From positions 1 through 64,000 of the forward strand of contig NZ_MSQB01000022.1 of assembly GCF_002149965.1 (NCBI RefSeq): 64,000 bases of DNA, written 5' to 3'. The notes beneath the pieces were generated by a model. The model saw nothing but the letters and a program-made list of their open reading frames with translations. It did no database searches and was not told the origin of the DNA. The translations under genes and the position numbers were made by a program. Source of the stretch: Novosphingobium panipatense. Its GTDB lineage: Bacteria; Pseudomonadota; Alphaproteobacteria; Sphingomonadales; Sphingomonadaceae. This document shows positions 42,401-50,879 of this stretch, piece by piece; positions within the stretch are counted from its first letter, which is position 1, and each line of letters opens with the position of its first letter.

Positions 42401-42601
42401 CTCGCCACCAAACCGGCGTCGCAGGCGCACAGTTCGGACATTCGCCCGCATGGCATGGGTACTTTGCTGATCGATGCCGCGCAGGCGGGCGTGGGCGGCG
42501 ATACCGGCTGGAACCTCGATGGCCGTGCGCACATGCCCTATCGCATCGAATTGAAGCCGCTGACCTATTCCTTCACGATCGGGGCAGCGGGCGCGCGCTG
42601 A
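39449..42601 (+). CDS. Exported GH2 beta-galactosidase (LacZ type)
   Basis: This protein of about 1050 residues has a signal peptide (cleavage after SAQAQ) and the five-domain LacZ architecture: sugar-binding jelly roll (FYRD-type SYRRDFTVPANWSGRR), Ig-like domains, TIM barrel, and C-terminal small-chain domain (TGLVTRYERGGKLLLTGGAPNFWRSPTDND region). Catalytic residues are visible: acid/base Glu about 485 in WSLGNETGIG and nucleophile Glu about 556 in LCEYAHAMGNS. I chose TTG 39449 since AAGGGG lies 7 bases upstream and the signal peptide follows directly; an in-frame TTG at 39398 lacks a ribosome site. It hydrolyses terminal beta-galactosides of plant glycans, likely in the periplasm, and shares an operator with the GH43/TonB locus. 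Confidence 0.9.
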   Translation: MREFLNSCAIGAIAAAFLATGSAQAQSTSSQAPVAEWEQPEVIRQGAEPMHTTFDGFETRAAALSRDRMKSRYHVSLDGDWKFHLSPTPESRPAAFFKPDFDVSGWGTMKVPGILQAEGHGRPVFVGSGYPFPRNQPWIDHSLNEVGSYRRDFTVPANWSGRRLLLTVGAAGAAYYIWVNGQRVGYSEESKLPAEFDVTAYAHAGTNTVAIELYRFADGSYLEDQDFWRVNGIERSITLYAAPATRIRDLSIDAGLENGYRDGKLALKVDLAGEQAAMRVRATLLDGKREVLTREESSGQGGAISLAASIPAVRTWSAEDPQLYTLLVELLDAQGKLVEATSRRIGFRTVEIAGGEVRVNGKRIMIRGVNRHEHDPKTFHVMSEESMRRDIELMKAANVNAVRTSHYPNDPRWYDLADEYGLYVMDEANIESHGYLSLSQQHDNDPKYLLGNDPKWKAAHLDRVERMVQRDRNHPSIIFWSLGNETGIGTSFEAAAKWVRANDPSRLINFLGWSMSNWRHPTNSYVDIFAPMYDDVPKMIDYAKDPAFTQPLILCEYAHAMGNSLGDLQGYWDTMRSYPKLQGGFIWDWVDQTTLLKDKDGRTYWGQGLDYDPDPKGPGVHGDESPVGDGVIQSDRTPDPEYYELAKVQSPIAFTHDAGGYRVVNRHDHIDLSRFTLDWTVMENGKDVAHGALTVPDVAAGASAAISVPVPAAKDGTAERILVLRARAKAGAVPTQPAGHVVGWEQFALTAPAVAAVPAGVVTPSETASALRLVSGDVALEIDKATGLVTRYERGGKLLLTGGAPNFWRSPTDNDLGSGIPKSHAMWQYFSEHRRVEAIAREGNAIVVRHDMGVGSVKTETRWTMAADGTVGVTVRFEPLRDTLPDPLRVGLAFETPAMLDQVRWFGRGPQETYADRKTGGLIAQWQGALADQFHDYARPQESGNKTDVRWIELTGAKAGAKPGIRVTGAQPLSVNALAFPYADLATKPASQAHSSDIRPHGMGTLLIDAAQAGVGGDTGWNLDGRAHMPYRIELKPLTYSFTIGAAGAR

Positions 42602-42649
42602 GGGTTTCCAAGGGCGAGGTGAAACGCAAACCTTCCGGTTACAAGGCTC

Positions 42650-42782
42650 GTCATCCTGAACTCGTTTCAGGATCCATCACGCCGCCTGCCCCGCCGTCCG
42701 ATTGGCAAGCCGCCATTGCCGCGCCCCTCCGCTACCGTGGGAGAAGGCCCAGCAATGGATCCTGAAACGAGTTCAGGATGAC
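42650..42782. repeat. Inverted pair of REP-like palindromic elements
   Basis: Two perfect 28-bp inverted copies (42650-42677 and 42755-42782) are separated by 77 bp. Each contains ATCCTGAA and TTCAGGAT, an internal 8-bp stem around a 5-base loop. Copies beginning GTCATCCTGAAC are common intergenic elements in sphingomonad genomes as I recall. The pair sits between the convergent beta-galactosidase and DUF779 genes and may act as a transcription barrier or a REP mobile relic. Confidence 0.8.
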
Positions 42783-42824
42783 GTTGTTTTGGCCCGACGG
42801 GACCTCGCGGCAGATAGAGGGGCT

Positions 42825-43205
42825 TCAGGGCATCCCCGAAGCGTCTCCCAACTGCCGCAATTCGTTCTCGCTGAAGACACGGCCGCGTGTCAGAAACCGG
42901 CGTTCGCGGCCGTTGTCGAGGCTGAACATGCCGCCCCGGCCGGGAACGACGTCGAGGATAAGCTGAGTATGGGCCCAGGCTTCACCCTGGGCGCGGCCGA
43001 TATAGACTGGCGCACCGCCCACTTCGCCGAGCAGGATATCGCCCTCGCCGATGCGAAACTCGCCGCGCGGATAGCACATCGGCGAGGAGCCGTCGCAGCA
43101 GCCGCCGGACTGGTGGAACAGGACCGGGCCATATTCGGCGGTCAGTTCCGCGATCAGGGCAAGTGCCGCCGGGGTGGCGGCGACCCGTTCTACCTCATGC
43201 GACAC
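42825..43205 (-). CDS. DUF779 family protein
   Basis: This 126-residue protein has the DUF779 pattern: ERVAATPAALALIAELTAEYGPVLFHQSGGCCDGSSPMCYP, then GDILLGEVGGAPVYIG and a TQLILDVVPGRGGMFSLD segment. The GGCCDG and MCYP cysteines may bind metal. DUF779 genes are regularly found with NAD-dependent aldehyde and alcohol dehydrogenases, as here; the biochemical role is not established. I favour GTG 43205 because AGGGAG precedes it. An in-frame GTG at 43235 is an alternative. Confidence 0.75.
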   Translation of the reverse strand: MSHEVERVAATPAALALIAELTAEYGPVLFHQSGGCCDGSSPMCYPRGEFRIGEGDILLGEVGGAPVYIGRAQGEAWAHTQLILDVVPGRGGMFSLDNGRERRFLTRGRVFSENELRQLGDASGMP

Positions 43206-43283
43206 CCCGGCGGTCTCCCTGCAAATGCGTGGCACCGGCTTCGTGCTGGAGGATGGGGACCGGTGCCACGTCGTTGACCCTTC

Positions 43284-44315
43284 TTAGCTTGCCATGTCGA
43301 GGACGACGCGGCCTTCGATCTGACCCTTGTGCATGCGGTCGAAGATGGTGTTGATATCCTCGATCCTTGCCGTCTCCACGGTCGCCTTGACCTTGCCTTG
43401 CGCTGCGAAATCGATCGATTCCTGCAAGTCCAGCCGGGTGCCGACGATGGAGCCGCGCACGGTGATGCCGTTCAGCACCATGCCGAAGATGTTGAGCGGA
43501 AAGTCGCCCGGAGGCAGGCCGTTGAGCGCCACGGTGCCGCCGCGCGCGGTAACGCCGATGGCCTGTTCGAAGGCCTTTTCGCTCACCGCCGTCACCAGCA
43601 CGCCGTTCACGCCGCCGCCGGTTTCGCGCTTGATGATCGTGGCCGGATCCTCGTTGCGAGCATTGACGGTGATCGTCGCACCCAGCCTGCGGGCGAGGTC
43701 GAGCTTGGTATCGTCGATGTCGATGGCCGCAACGTTGAGGCCCATGGCCACGGCATATTGCACCGCCATGTGGCCGAGGCCGCCGATGCCGCTGATCGCC
43801 ACATAGTCACCGGGCTTGGTGTCGGTCATCTTCAGCCCCTTGTAGACCGTCACCCCGGCGCAGAGCACAGGCGCGATCTCCGTGAAGCTGATATTGCCGG
43901 GGAGGTGCCCGACGTAGTTGGGGTCGGCAATCACATAGTCCGCAAAGCCGCCGTTGATCGAATAGCCGGTGTTGAGCTGCTCCTCGCACAGCGTTTCCCA
44001 GCCGCCCAGGCAATGCACGCAGTGGCCGCAGGCGGTATAGAGCCACGGCACGCCCACTCGGTCGCCTTCCTTCACATGCTTGACGCCCGCACCGACCTGG
44101 CTGACGAAGCCGACGCCTTCATGGCCCGGAATGAAAGGCGGGTTGGGCTTGACCGGCCAGTCGCCTTCCGCCGCGTGAAGGTCGGTGTGGCAGACACCGG
44201 AGGCCTGGATCGCCACCTGGATCTGGCCGGGCCCCACTTCGGGAATCGGGACTTCGTCGATGGTCAGGGGCTTTCCGAATTCACGCACGACGGCAGCCTT
44301 CATGGTCTTGGCCAT
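43284..44315 (-). CDS. adhP: Zinc-dependent alcohol dehydrogenase AdhP
   Basis: This 343-residue medium-chain dehydrogenase has catalytic zinc ligands in SGVCHTDLHAAEGD and GHEGVGFV, structural zinc cysteines in CGHCVHCLGGWETLC and the Rossmann motif ISGIGGLGHMAVQYA. The sequence is very close to the AdhP type that oxidises ethanol and other primary alcohols with NAD. It lies downstream of the aldehyde dehydrogenase gene and upstream of the DUF779 gene, forming a leftward alcohol-to-acid oxidation cluster. Confidence 0.9.
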   Translation of the reverse strand: MAKTMKAAVVREFGKPLTIDEVPIPEVGPGQIQVAIQASGVCHTDLHAAEGDWPVKPNPPFIPGHEGVGFVSQVGAGVKHVKEGDRVGVPWLYTACGHCVHCLGGWETLCEEQLNTGYSINGGFADYVIADPNYVGHLPGNISFTEIAPVLCAGVTVYKGLKMTDTKPGDYVAISGIGGLGHMAVQYAVAMGLNVAAIDIDDTKLDLARRLGATITVNARNEDPATIIKRETGGGVNGVLVTAVSEKAFEQAIGVTARGGTVALNGLPPGDFPLNIFGMVLNGITVRGSIVGTRLDLQESIDFAAQGKVKATVETARIEDINTIFDRMHKGQIEGRVVLDMAS

Positions 44316-44357
44316 TACAACACTCCTGTGGGAAAATGGTATTCGTCAAGAATAGGG

Positions 44358-44398
44358 GGCGCGCTCCGCTTTCGGGAGAGAGCGTAGCGGAGCGCGCC
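44358..44398. other. Intercistronic hairpin between aldehyde and alcohol dehydrogenase genes
   Basis: GGCGCGCTCCGCT (44358-44370) and AGCGGAGCGCGCC (44386-44398) form a perfect 13-bp stem with a 15-base loop. There is no T-run on either side. It may stabilise or process the shared mRNA so that the two dehydrogenases are made at different levels. Confidence 0.55.
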
Positions 44399-44410
44399 GG
44401 GGGATCAAGC

Positions 44411-45931
<1,521 letters not shown>

Positions 45932-46036
45932 GGAAGTCTATCCTCTCTTGCGGCGCCTCATGGCGTCTCGTCGAGGATGAGTGTTGCGCAATGGAATGGA
46001 TTGCGAAAGCCGGGGGCAAGGACTGGTTGTACCCTG

Positions 46037-46080
46037 CTGTCTCACCGGCGAGACAGTTTTCCTCCCCCGGCGGGGGAGGA
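46037..46080. promoter_or_regulatory. Operator-like and terminator-like inverted repeats between regulator and ALDH gene
   Basis: CTGTCTC (46037-46043) and GAGACAG (46050-46056) flank a 6-base spacer, a 20-bp dyad suited to a dimeric Fis-type activator of the aldehyde dehydrogenase gene. CCTCCCCCG/CGGGGGAGG (46061-46079) directly follows the regulator's stop and may act as its terminator. Both roles are inferred. Confidence 0.45.
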
Positions 46081-47052
46081 CTAACGCGAAAGCCCTGCCT
46101 TGGTCATGCGGCGGTAGAGCGTTGCGCGGCCGACGCCGAGAATGCGCGCGGCCTCGCTGGCATTGCCGCCCGCCTGCGCCAGCGCCTGGCGCAGCACGCT
46201 GCGGTCGCTGTCCTCGAAAGAGGGGCCGGGGGAGTCCGCGCCCAGCACCTGATCGAGCGGGCGGGGCCGGGCGAGCAGGGCATCGGTAAGCCGCAGGCGC
46301 GTGCGCGCGCCCCGGCTGGCGCCAATGACGAGATCGTCGCGGTCGGTCGCGAGCAGAGAGGTGCCGTGGACCGGATCGTCGGCAAGGAAGACGATGCGCG
46401 ATCCGGCGAAGTGCTGGCAGAAATAGTCGCGCTCGATCCGCCGGGCCGCATCGCGGACGAGGGCCGAGACCAGTTCCGCCATCGCCGCGCCATGATCCTG
46501 CCGGTAGCTCGATACGTCGAGAGCGCCCGCCAGCCGCCCGAAGGGATCGTGAAGCGGGGCATCCATGCAACTGATGCCGACATTGCGGCTGGCGAAGTGC
46601 TGGTCGCGGTGGATGACGACCGGCTGATCCTCGAAAAGGCAGGTACCGATGCCGTTGGTGCCTTCCTCCGCCTCTCCCCAGCGACCGCCTTCGACAAGGC
46701 CGACCGCGTCGAATTCAGCGGTGTCGCCGTCTCCCACTCTCCGGTCCAGCACGATGCCGGTAGGATCGCTGAGCACCACGCCGCAGCCCGATTTCCCGAC
46801 CGAGCGGAACATCTGGTCCATGACCGGCCCGGCGACGGCGAGGAGGGCGGCATGCTCGCTGCGCCGATGGCCGAGAGTGGTGAGATCCACGCGGGCGCGC
46901 TTCGATCCGGTTCCGGGATCCAGGCCGTGGTGCAGCAGCGACCGGCACCACGAGGCCGTCACCGCCGAAACGCCCGCACTGCTGGGCGAACGTACTGCGT
47001 CGAGAACCACATCGATGTGGCGCAGCTCTGGGCTGGTGCCGTTCCGACTCAT
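46081..47052 (-). CDS. AcoR-like regulator lacking the AAA+ domain
   Basis: This 323-residue protein has an N-terminal GAF-like sensor (GVVLSDPTGIVLDRRVGD, then EEGTNGIGTCLFEDQPVVIHRDQHF, a signature of AcoR/DhaR-type regulators) and a C-terminal Fis-type helix-turn-helix (LAQAGGNASEAARILGVGRATLYRRM). The central AAA+ ATPase module with the sigma-54-contacting GAFTGA loop, which AcoR has, is absent. The GAF part runs directly into the HTH. It therefore cannot act as a classical sigma-54 enhancer-binding protein and probably works at a sigma-70 promoter. ATG 47052 has GAGGAG 5 bases upstream. The neighbouring aldehyde/alcohol dehydrogenase genes are its likely targets. Confidence 0.8.
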   Translation of the reverse strand: MSRNGTSPELRHIDVVLDAVRSPSSAGVSAVTASWCRSLLHHGLDPGTGSKRARVDLTTLGHRRSEHAALLAVAGPVMDQMFRSVGKSGCGVVLSDPTGIVLDRRVGDGDTAEFDAVGLVEGGRWGEAEEGTNGIGTCLFEDQPVVIHRDQHFASRNVGISCMDAPLHDPFGRLAGALDVSSYRQDHGAAMAELVSALVRDAARRIERDYFCQHFAGSRIVFLADDPVHGTSLLATDRDDLVIGASRGARTRLRLTDALLARPRPLDQVLGADSPGPSFEDSDRSVLRQALAQAGGNASEAARILGVGRATLYRRMTKAGLSR

Positions 47053-47275
47053 CGCATCTCCTCTATGCAGGATCACTGCTTGAGCCTTCGAAGTCAAACC
47101 GCTCTCTGAGCCAAGTTCGGCTCAGGGCGTTTCCGTGGCCATCGCGCCGGAATTCGCTGTTCTTTTCGCAGGTTGCGCTGGATAGCGCATCTGTTAGGGA
47201 AAATACGGTGGGGCTTGCGGGGGCGACGGAACGGGCGCGCGCCGCTATCACAGTCGAGACGAGGCGTTCAGGGGC

Positions 47276-48886
47276 GTGGCAGATGGTCGTTTGTCGCCGA
47301 TGACGGCGGAACAGGACATCGAGGATATCGGGGAAACGCGCAGCTACCGCGCGTTCCTGAGCTATAGCCATGCCGACGAGCGTTTTGCCGGCAAGCTGCA
47401 CCGCTGGCTCGAAGCCTATCGCATTCCCGCGCGCCTCGTCGGCACCACCACGCGGCTAGGTGCCGTGCCACGCCGCCTGACGCCGATCTTCCGGGACCGC
47501 GCCGAACTTGCCGCTGCCTCCAGCCTCGACCAGGAAGTGCGGCAGGCGCTGTCCCGGTCGGATGTCCTGCTGGTGCTGTGTTCGCCGGCGGCCAGGAACT
47601 CGCGCTGGGTGGATGCCGAGATCGAGCTGTTTCGCAGCCTCCATCCCGACCGGCCGGTCATCGCCGCCTTGCTGGAGGGCGAGCCGGAGGAGAGCTTTCC
47701 GGTGTCGCTGGTCGGCCCCGATGCGAACGGGGTGCTTCATGAACCGATCGCTGCCGATTTTCGCGCCGACCACGACGGCCCGAAGCTCGCCCGCCTGAAG
47801 ATCGTAGCCGGGCTGACCGGCATCGCGCTCGACCAGATCATCCAGCGCGATGCGCAGCGCCAGTTGCGCCGTGTGATTGCCATCACGCTCCTTACGGTCC
47901 TGCTTACGCTATCCATGGCCCTGATGCTGATCTTTGCGCTGCGCGCGCAGATGGAAGCTGAGCACCAGAGACGGCAGGCCGAAGGATTGATCGAGTTCAT
48001 GTTGACGGACCTCAGACAGAGGCTGGAAGGCGTCGGTCGCCTCGATGTGCTGCAATCGGTTAATGAGCGGGCGCTGGACTACTACGCCGATCAGCCCGAC
48101 CTGAAGGAACTTCCCGCCGACTCGCTGGAGCGCCGCGCCCGCATCCTTCATGCCATGGGCGAGGACGATCACAAGCGCGGCGACTATGAGGGCGCCGTGG
48201 CCAAGTTTGCCGAGGCGCACCGCGTGACCGGCACTCTGCTGGCCGCCGATCCGCGCGATCCCTCACGCATTTTCGCGCATGCCCAGAGCGAATTCTGGCT
48301 TGGCTACGTCGATTTCAGGGAGAAGCGCTATGACAAGGCGCTGCCCCGTTTCATTGCCTATCGCGCGCTGGCGGAGCATCTCGTCCGCCTCGTCCCCGGA
48401 AACCAGGCTTACTGGCGGGAACTCGGCTATGCGCAGGGCAATATCTGCACGATCGCGGTCGAGCGGAAAGGCCCGGTGGATCAGCTCGCCGAATGCGGCA
48501 ATGCGCTGAAGACCATGGAGAAAGTCGCCGGGATGGAGCCCGATGACCGTAGCCTCGATTCCGACATCGCCAACCGCCATGCCTGGATGGCCGATGCCCT
48601 GCTCGTGCAGGGCCGCGATGTAGAGGCGCTTCAGGAACGGACCCGCCAGGCGGCGATCGTCCAGCGTCTGGTCAACCAGGATCCCAAGAACGCCACGTAC
48701 CAGCAGGACTGGATGCTGGCACGCTATTCGAATGCGGAATTGCTCTATAGTCTCGGAGAGAAGGGGCGTGCGGAGCAGTTGCGGGAAGAGGCGCGGCAGG
48801 ATGTCGCGCGTCTCATCGCATCCGATCCGCAGAATAATGACTGGCGGCTGTGGGAGACCCGGTTGGCCGCGCCGTTCGAGAATTAA
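47276..48886 (+). CDS. TIR domain-TM-TPR membrane protein
   Basis: This 536-residue protein has an N-terminal TIR domain (about residues 22-160), one transmembrane helix (about 199-222, VIAITLLTVLLTLSMALMLIFAL) and a TPR-rich C-terminal half. The TIR core is visible: YRAFLSYSHADERFA, IFRDRAELAAASSLDQEVRQAL, SDVLLVLCSPAARNSRWVDAEIE. Glu115 in RWVDAEI aligns with the catalytic Glu of NAD-cleaving TIR enzymes (DWVHKEI in SARM1), so NADase activity is possible. The TIR domain would be cytoplasmic with TPRs on the other side, or the reverse. GTG 47276 is taken as the start; ATG 47300 is an alternative. It opens a tight operon with two further genes. Confidence 0.82.
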   Translation: MADGRLSPMTAEQDIEDIGETRSYRAFLSYSHADERFAGKLHRWLEAYRIPARLVGTTTRLGAVPRRLTPIFRDRAELAAASSLDQEVRQALSRSDVLLVLCSPAARNSRWVDAEIELFRSLHPDRPVIAALLEGEPEESFPVSLVGPDANGVLHEPIAADFRADHDGPKLARLKIVAGLTGIALDQIIQRDAQRQLRRVIAITLLTVLLTLSMALMLIFALRAQMEAEHQRRQAEGLIEFMLTDLRQRLEGVGRLDVLQSVNERALDYYADQPDLKELPADSLERRARILHAMGEDDHKRGDYEGAVAKFAEAHRVTGTLLAADPRDPSRIFAHAQSEFWLGYVDFREKRYDKALPRFIAYRALAEHLVRLVPGNQAYWRELGYAQGNICTIAVERKGPVDQLAECGNALKTMEKVAGMEPDDRSLDSDIANRHAWMADALLVQGRDVEALQERTRQAAIVQRLVNQDPKNATYQQDWMLARYSNAELLYSLGEKGRAEQLREEARQDVARLIASDPQNNDWRLWETRLAAPFEN

Positions 48887-48895
48887 GGGGAACTT

Positions 48896-49375
48896 ATGTC
48901 CACGCTCAACTATACCCAGTACGGCCTCTCGCCGTCATTCGATCTCGGTCTTTCGGACGATGCCGAGATCGTGAAGTTCCAGGTTACCCTGGAGGTCGTC
49001 AAGCGCAAGATCTCGCTCCGCTACGAGGTGGTGGGAGATCCTAGTTTGCAGTACATTCCCATCACTTGCAACAGCAAGGTGGAGATCGAACTGGTCGGCG
49101 ATCAGCTCTATTTCTCGAAGGAATGGGACGCCATCACCACCAAGGAAGCGCTCTCGTCCTACTATGGCGGCCTTGAATACGACAAATACGACAAGGAACT
49201 CGATCGCTACAAGGTTGTTCGTTTCCAGGCGCGGTTCAATTACGGTGGCAAACTGGGAACCCGGCATCCGTTCAATATCAATGTCGATCTGCTTCAGGGC
49301 ACCCGCCGCGCACCGAAATGGATCGGCATCACCATCGATCCCGATATCAAGAACCCGCCTCCGGGTCGTTTCTGA
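48896..49375 (+). CDS. Conserved-looking small protein of TIR/SLOG operon
   Basis: This 159-residue acidic/basic mixed protein has no family I can name with certainty. It begins MSTLNYTQYGLSPSFDLGLS and is rich in predicted beta strands (KFQVTLEVVKRKISLRYEVV, VEIELVGDQLYF). Conserved-looking aromatic clusters follow (YYGGLEYDKYDKELDRYK). The tail reads HPFNINVDLLQ and KWIGITIDPDIKNPPPGRF. There is no signal peptide and no cysteine other than ITCNSK. AAGGGGAA precedes ATG 48896, 9 bases after the TIR gene stop. Being sandwiched between TIR and SLOG genes suggests a third component of the same machine. Confidence 0.7.
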   Translation: MSTLNYTQYGLSPSFDLGLSDDAEIVKFQVTLEVVKRKISLRYEVVGDPSLQYIPITCNSKVEIELVGDQLYFSKEWDAITTKEALSSYYGGLEYDKYDKELDRYKVVRFQARFNYGGKLGTRHPFNINVDLLQGTRRAPKWIGITIDPDIKNPPPGRF

Positions 49376-49402
49376 AGCTGAATTTCTCCAAAGGGTGCCT
49401 GC

Positions 49403-50875
49403 GTGACTCTTCCTGCTCTTGCCAGAATTAGGCAGATTGCGCGCGCGGGCGATACCCTGCGGGCCTGGCGTATTTTCGAGGCTTCCGGGCTGCCGGATTC
49501 CACGGCCCCGGAAGCGCTTTGCCTCAAGGGCAGGCTGCTCAAGGATCGCGGGCTGCGCAGCGAAGGGACAGAGCGAACGGAACTGCTGGAGCAGGCGCAG
49601 GCGGCCTATCTCACGGCGGCAGGCGACCGCTCCGCGACGTATCCGCTGATAAATGCCGCGACCATCGCCTTTCTCAACGATCAGTCGGACGAGGCGCAGA
49701 TCATTGCCCGGCGGATACTGGCTATCTTGCGCAGCGGCGGGTACGAGCAGGAAACCGCCTACTGGCTCGGCGCGACCGAGGCCGAAGCGCTGCTCTTGCT
49801 CGATGAACCGGATGCGAGCCGCGAGGCGCTGGAAAAGGCGATGCGCGCCGCGCCTGAGGCCTGGGAGGATCATGCGGTAACCTTGCGGCAGTTCCGCCGG
49901 ATACTGGAAGAGCTGGGCCATTCGCCGGACTTGTTCGATCATCTGCAACCACCGCAGAGCCTCTATTTTCAGGGTATTATCGGAATTCCTGAAGACGAGG
50001 CCGAAGTGCGCGCGAGGCTCGAGTGTGCCTTTGGGGAAATCCGGCCCGGAGCCGTGTTCGGCGCTTTGGCGGCCGGCGCCGATATCGTCGTGGCCGAAAT
50101 GGCTCTGGCACGGGGCATGCGGCTTCATATCGTCCTGCCGACCTCGATCTCGCGCTTCCGGGAAGTATCAGTTGCACCTTATGGCGAGGGTTGGACCACG
50201 CGGTTCGACCGCCTGCTCGACGAGGCGGATTTCGTCGAAGCGCTGGAGGGCAATGCGGGCCTTTCGCAAGCTGCCATCCTGAACGGATCGCGCGTCGCCA
50301 TGGGTCTGGCCTTGCGGCATGCGCGCAGTCTCGCGACGCGGGCCACGGCTCTCCATGTGTCACGGGGCACCGACGAGCCGGGGCCGGCTGAACAGGAATG
50401 GCGCGCGCAGCATCTGCCGGTTCATGAAGTGGTGCTCGACCATTCGCTTCCGGCAAGGGGGGCGGGACTGGACCCGGCCTCCAACTTGGCCATCGTGGCA
50501 TCCTGCGGTCCGCTTCCCGCGAACTACGACCACGGCGCAGTGGAGGAAAGCCATCTGGAAGGCGCGACAGTTCTGGCCTTTGCCGACCTCGTGACGGCGA
50601 TGGACTGCGCGCTTGCCTTGCTGCGCGGCTCGCCCGAATTGCAATTGGGTCTCGACCAGCGCGCGGTGCCGAATGGCGAAAGCCTCGAAGTGACGGGCGA
50701 ACTGGCGATCCTTCTGGCGCGCGCGGCCCCGCAGGGCAGTATCTGCGCGACCTGGCCGCAGATTGCGGCGCTCGATCTTCTGGCCCCGGAATATCGTTTC
50801 GAGTCGGCGGGAGAGATCGTGACGGCCCTGGGGGATGTCCCTATCGGCCTGTTCTGCCCGTCGTCCGCGGTCTGA
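49403..50875 (+). CDS. TPR-SLOG protein with degenerate nucleotide-cyclase-like C-terminus
   Basis: This protein has 490 residues. Residues 1-185 are helical TPR-like repeats of the kind called TRAFs-binding (PEALCLKGRLLKDRG, AAYLTAAGDRSATYPLINAATIAFL). Residues about 186-345 look like a SLOG-type nucleotide-ligand domain (AVFGALAAGADIVVAEMALARGMRLHIVLP, then RFREVSV and ILNGSRVAMGLALRHA). In known homologues this pattern precedes a class III adenylate/guanylate cyclase. Here residues about 385-475 (GATVLAFADLVTAMDCALAL to YRFESAGEI) keep the outline but lack the metal- and substrate-binding residues, so they are probably catalytically dead. The GTG start lies 27 bp after the previous gene. 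The SLOG and cyclase readings come from recalled pattern similarity. Confidence 0.75.
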   Translation: MTLPALARIRQIARAGDTLRAWRIFEASGLPDSTAPEALCLKGRLLKDRGLRSEGTERTELLEQAQAAYLTAAGDRSATYPLINAATIAFLNDQSDEAQIIARRILAILRSGGYEQETAYWLGATEAEALLLLDEPDASREALEKAMRAAPEAWEDHAVTLRQFRRILEELGHSPDLFDHLQPPQSLYFQGIIGIPEDEAEVRARLECAFGEIRPGAVFGALAAGADIVVAEMALARGMRLHIVLPTSISRFREVSVAPYGEGWTTRFDRLLDEADFVEALEGNAGLSQAAILNGSRVAMGLALRHARSLATRATALHVSRGTDEPGPAEQEWRAQHLPVHEVVLDHSLPARGAGLDPASNLAIVASCGPLPANYDHGAVEESHLEGATVLAFADLVTAMDCALALLRGSPELQLGLDQRAVPNGESLEVTGELAILLARAAPQGSICATWPQIAALDLLAPEYRFESAGEIVTALGDVPIGLFCPSSAV

Positions 50876-50879
50876 ACTG

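Noticed and set aside
39332..42532. Very long open frame on the minus strand opposite the beta-galactosidase gene
   Set aside because: It is the antisense of a clear GH2 protein with catalytic motifs and has low-complexity His/Arg/Ala-rich translation. High GC makes such open frames common.
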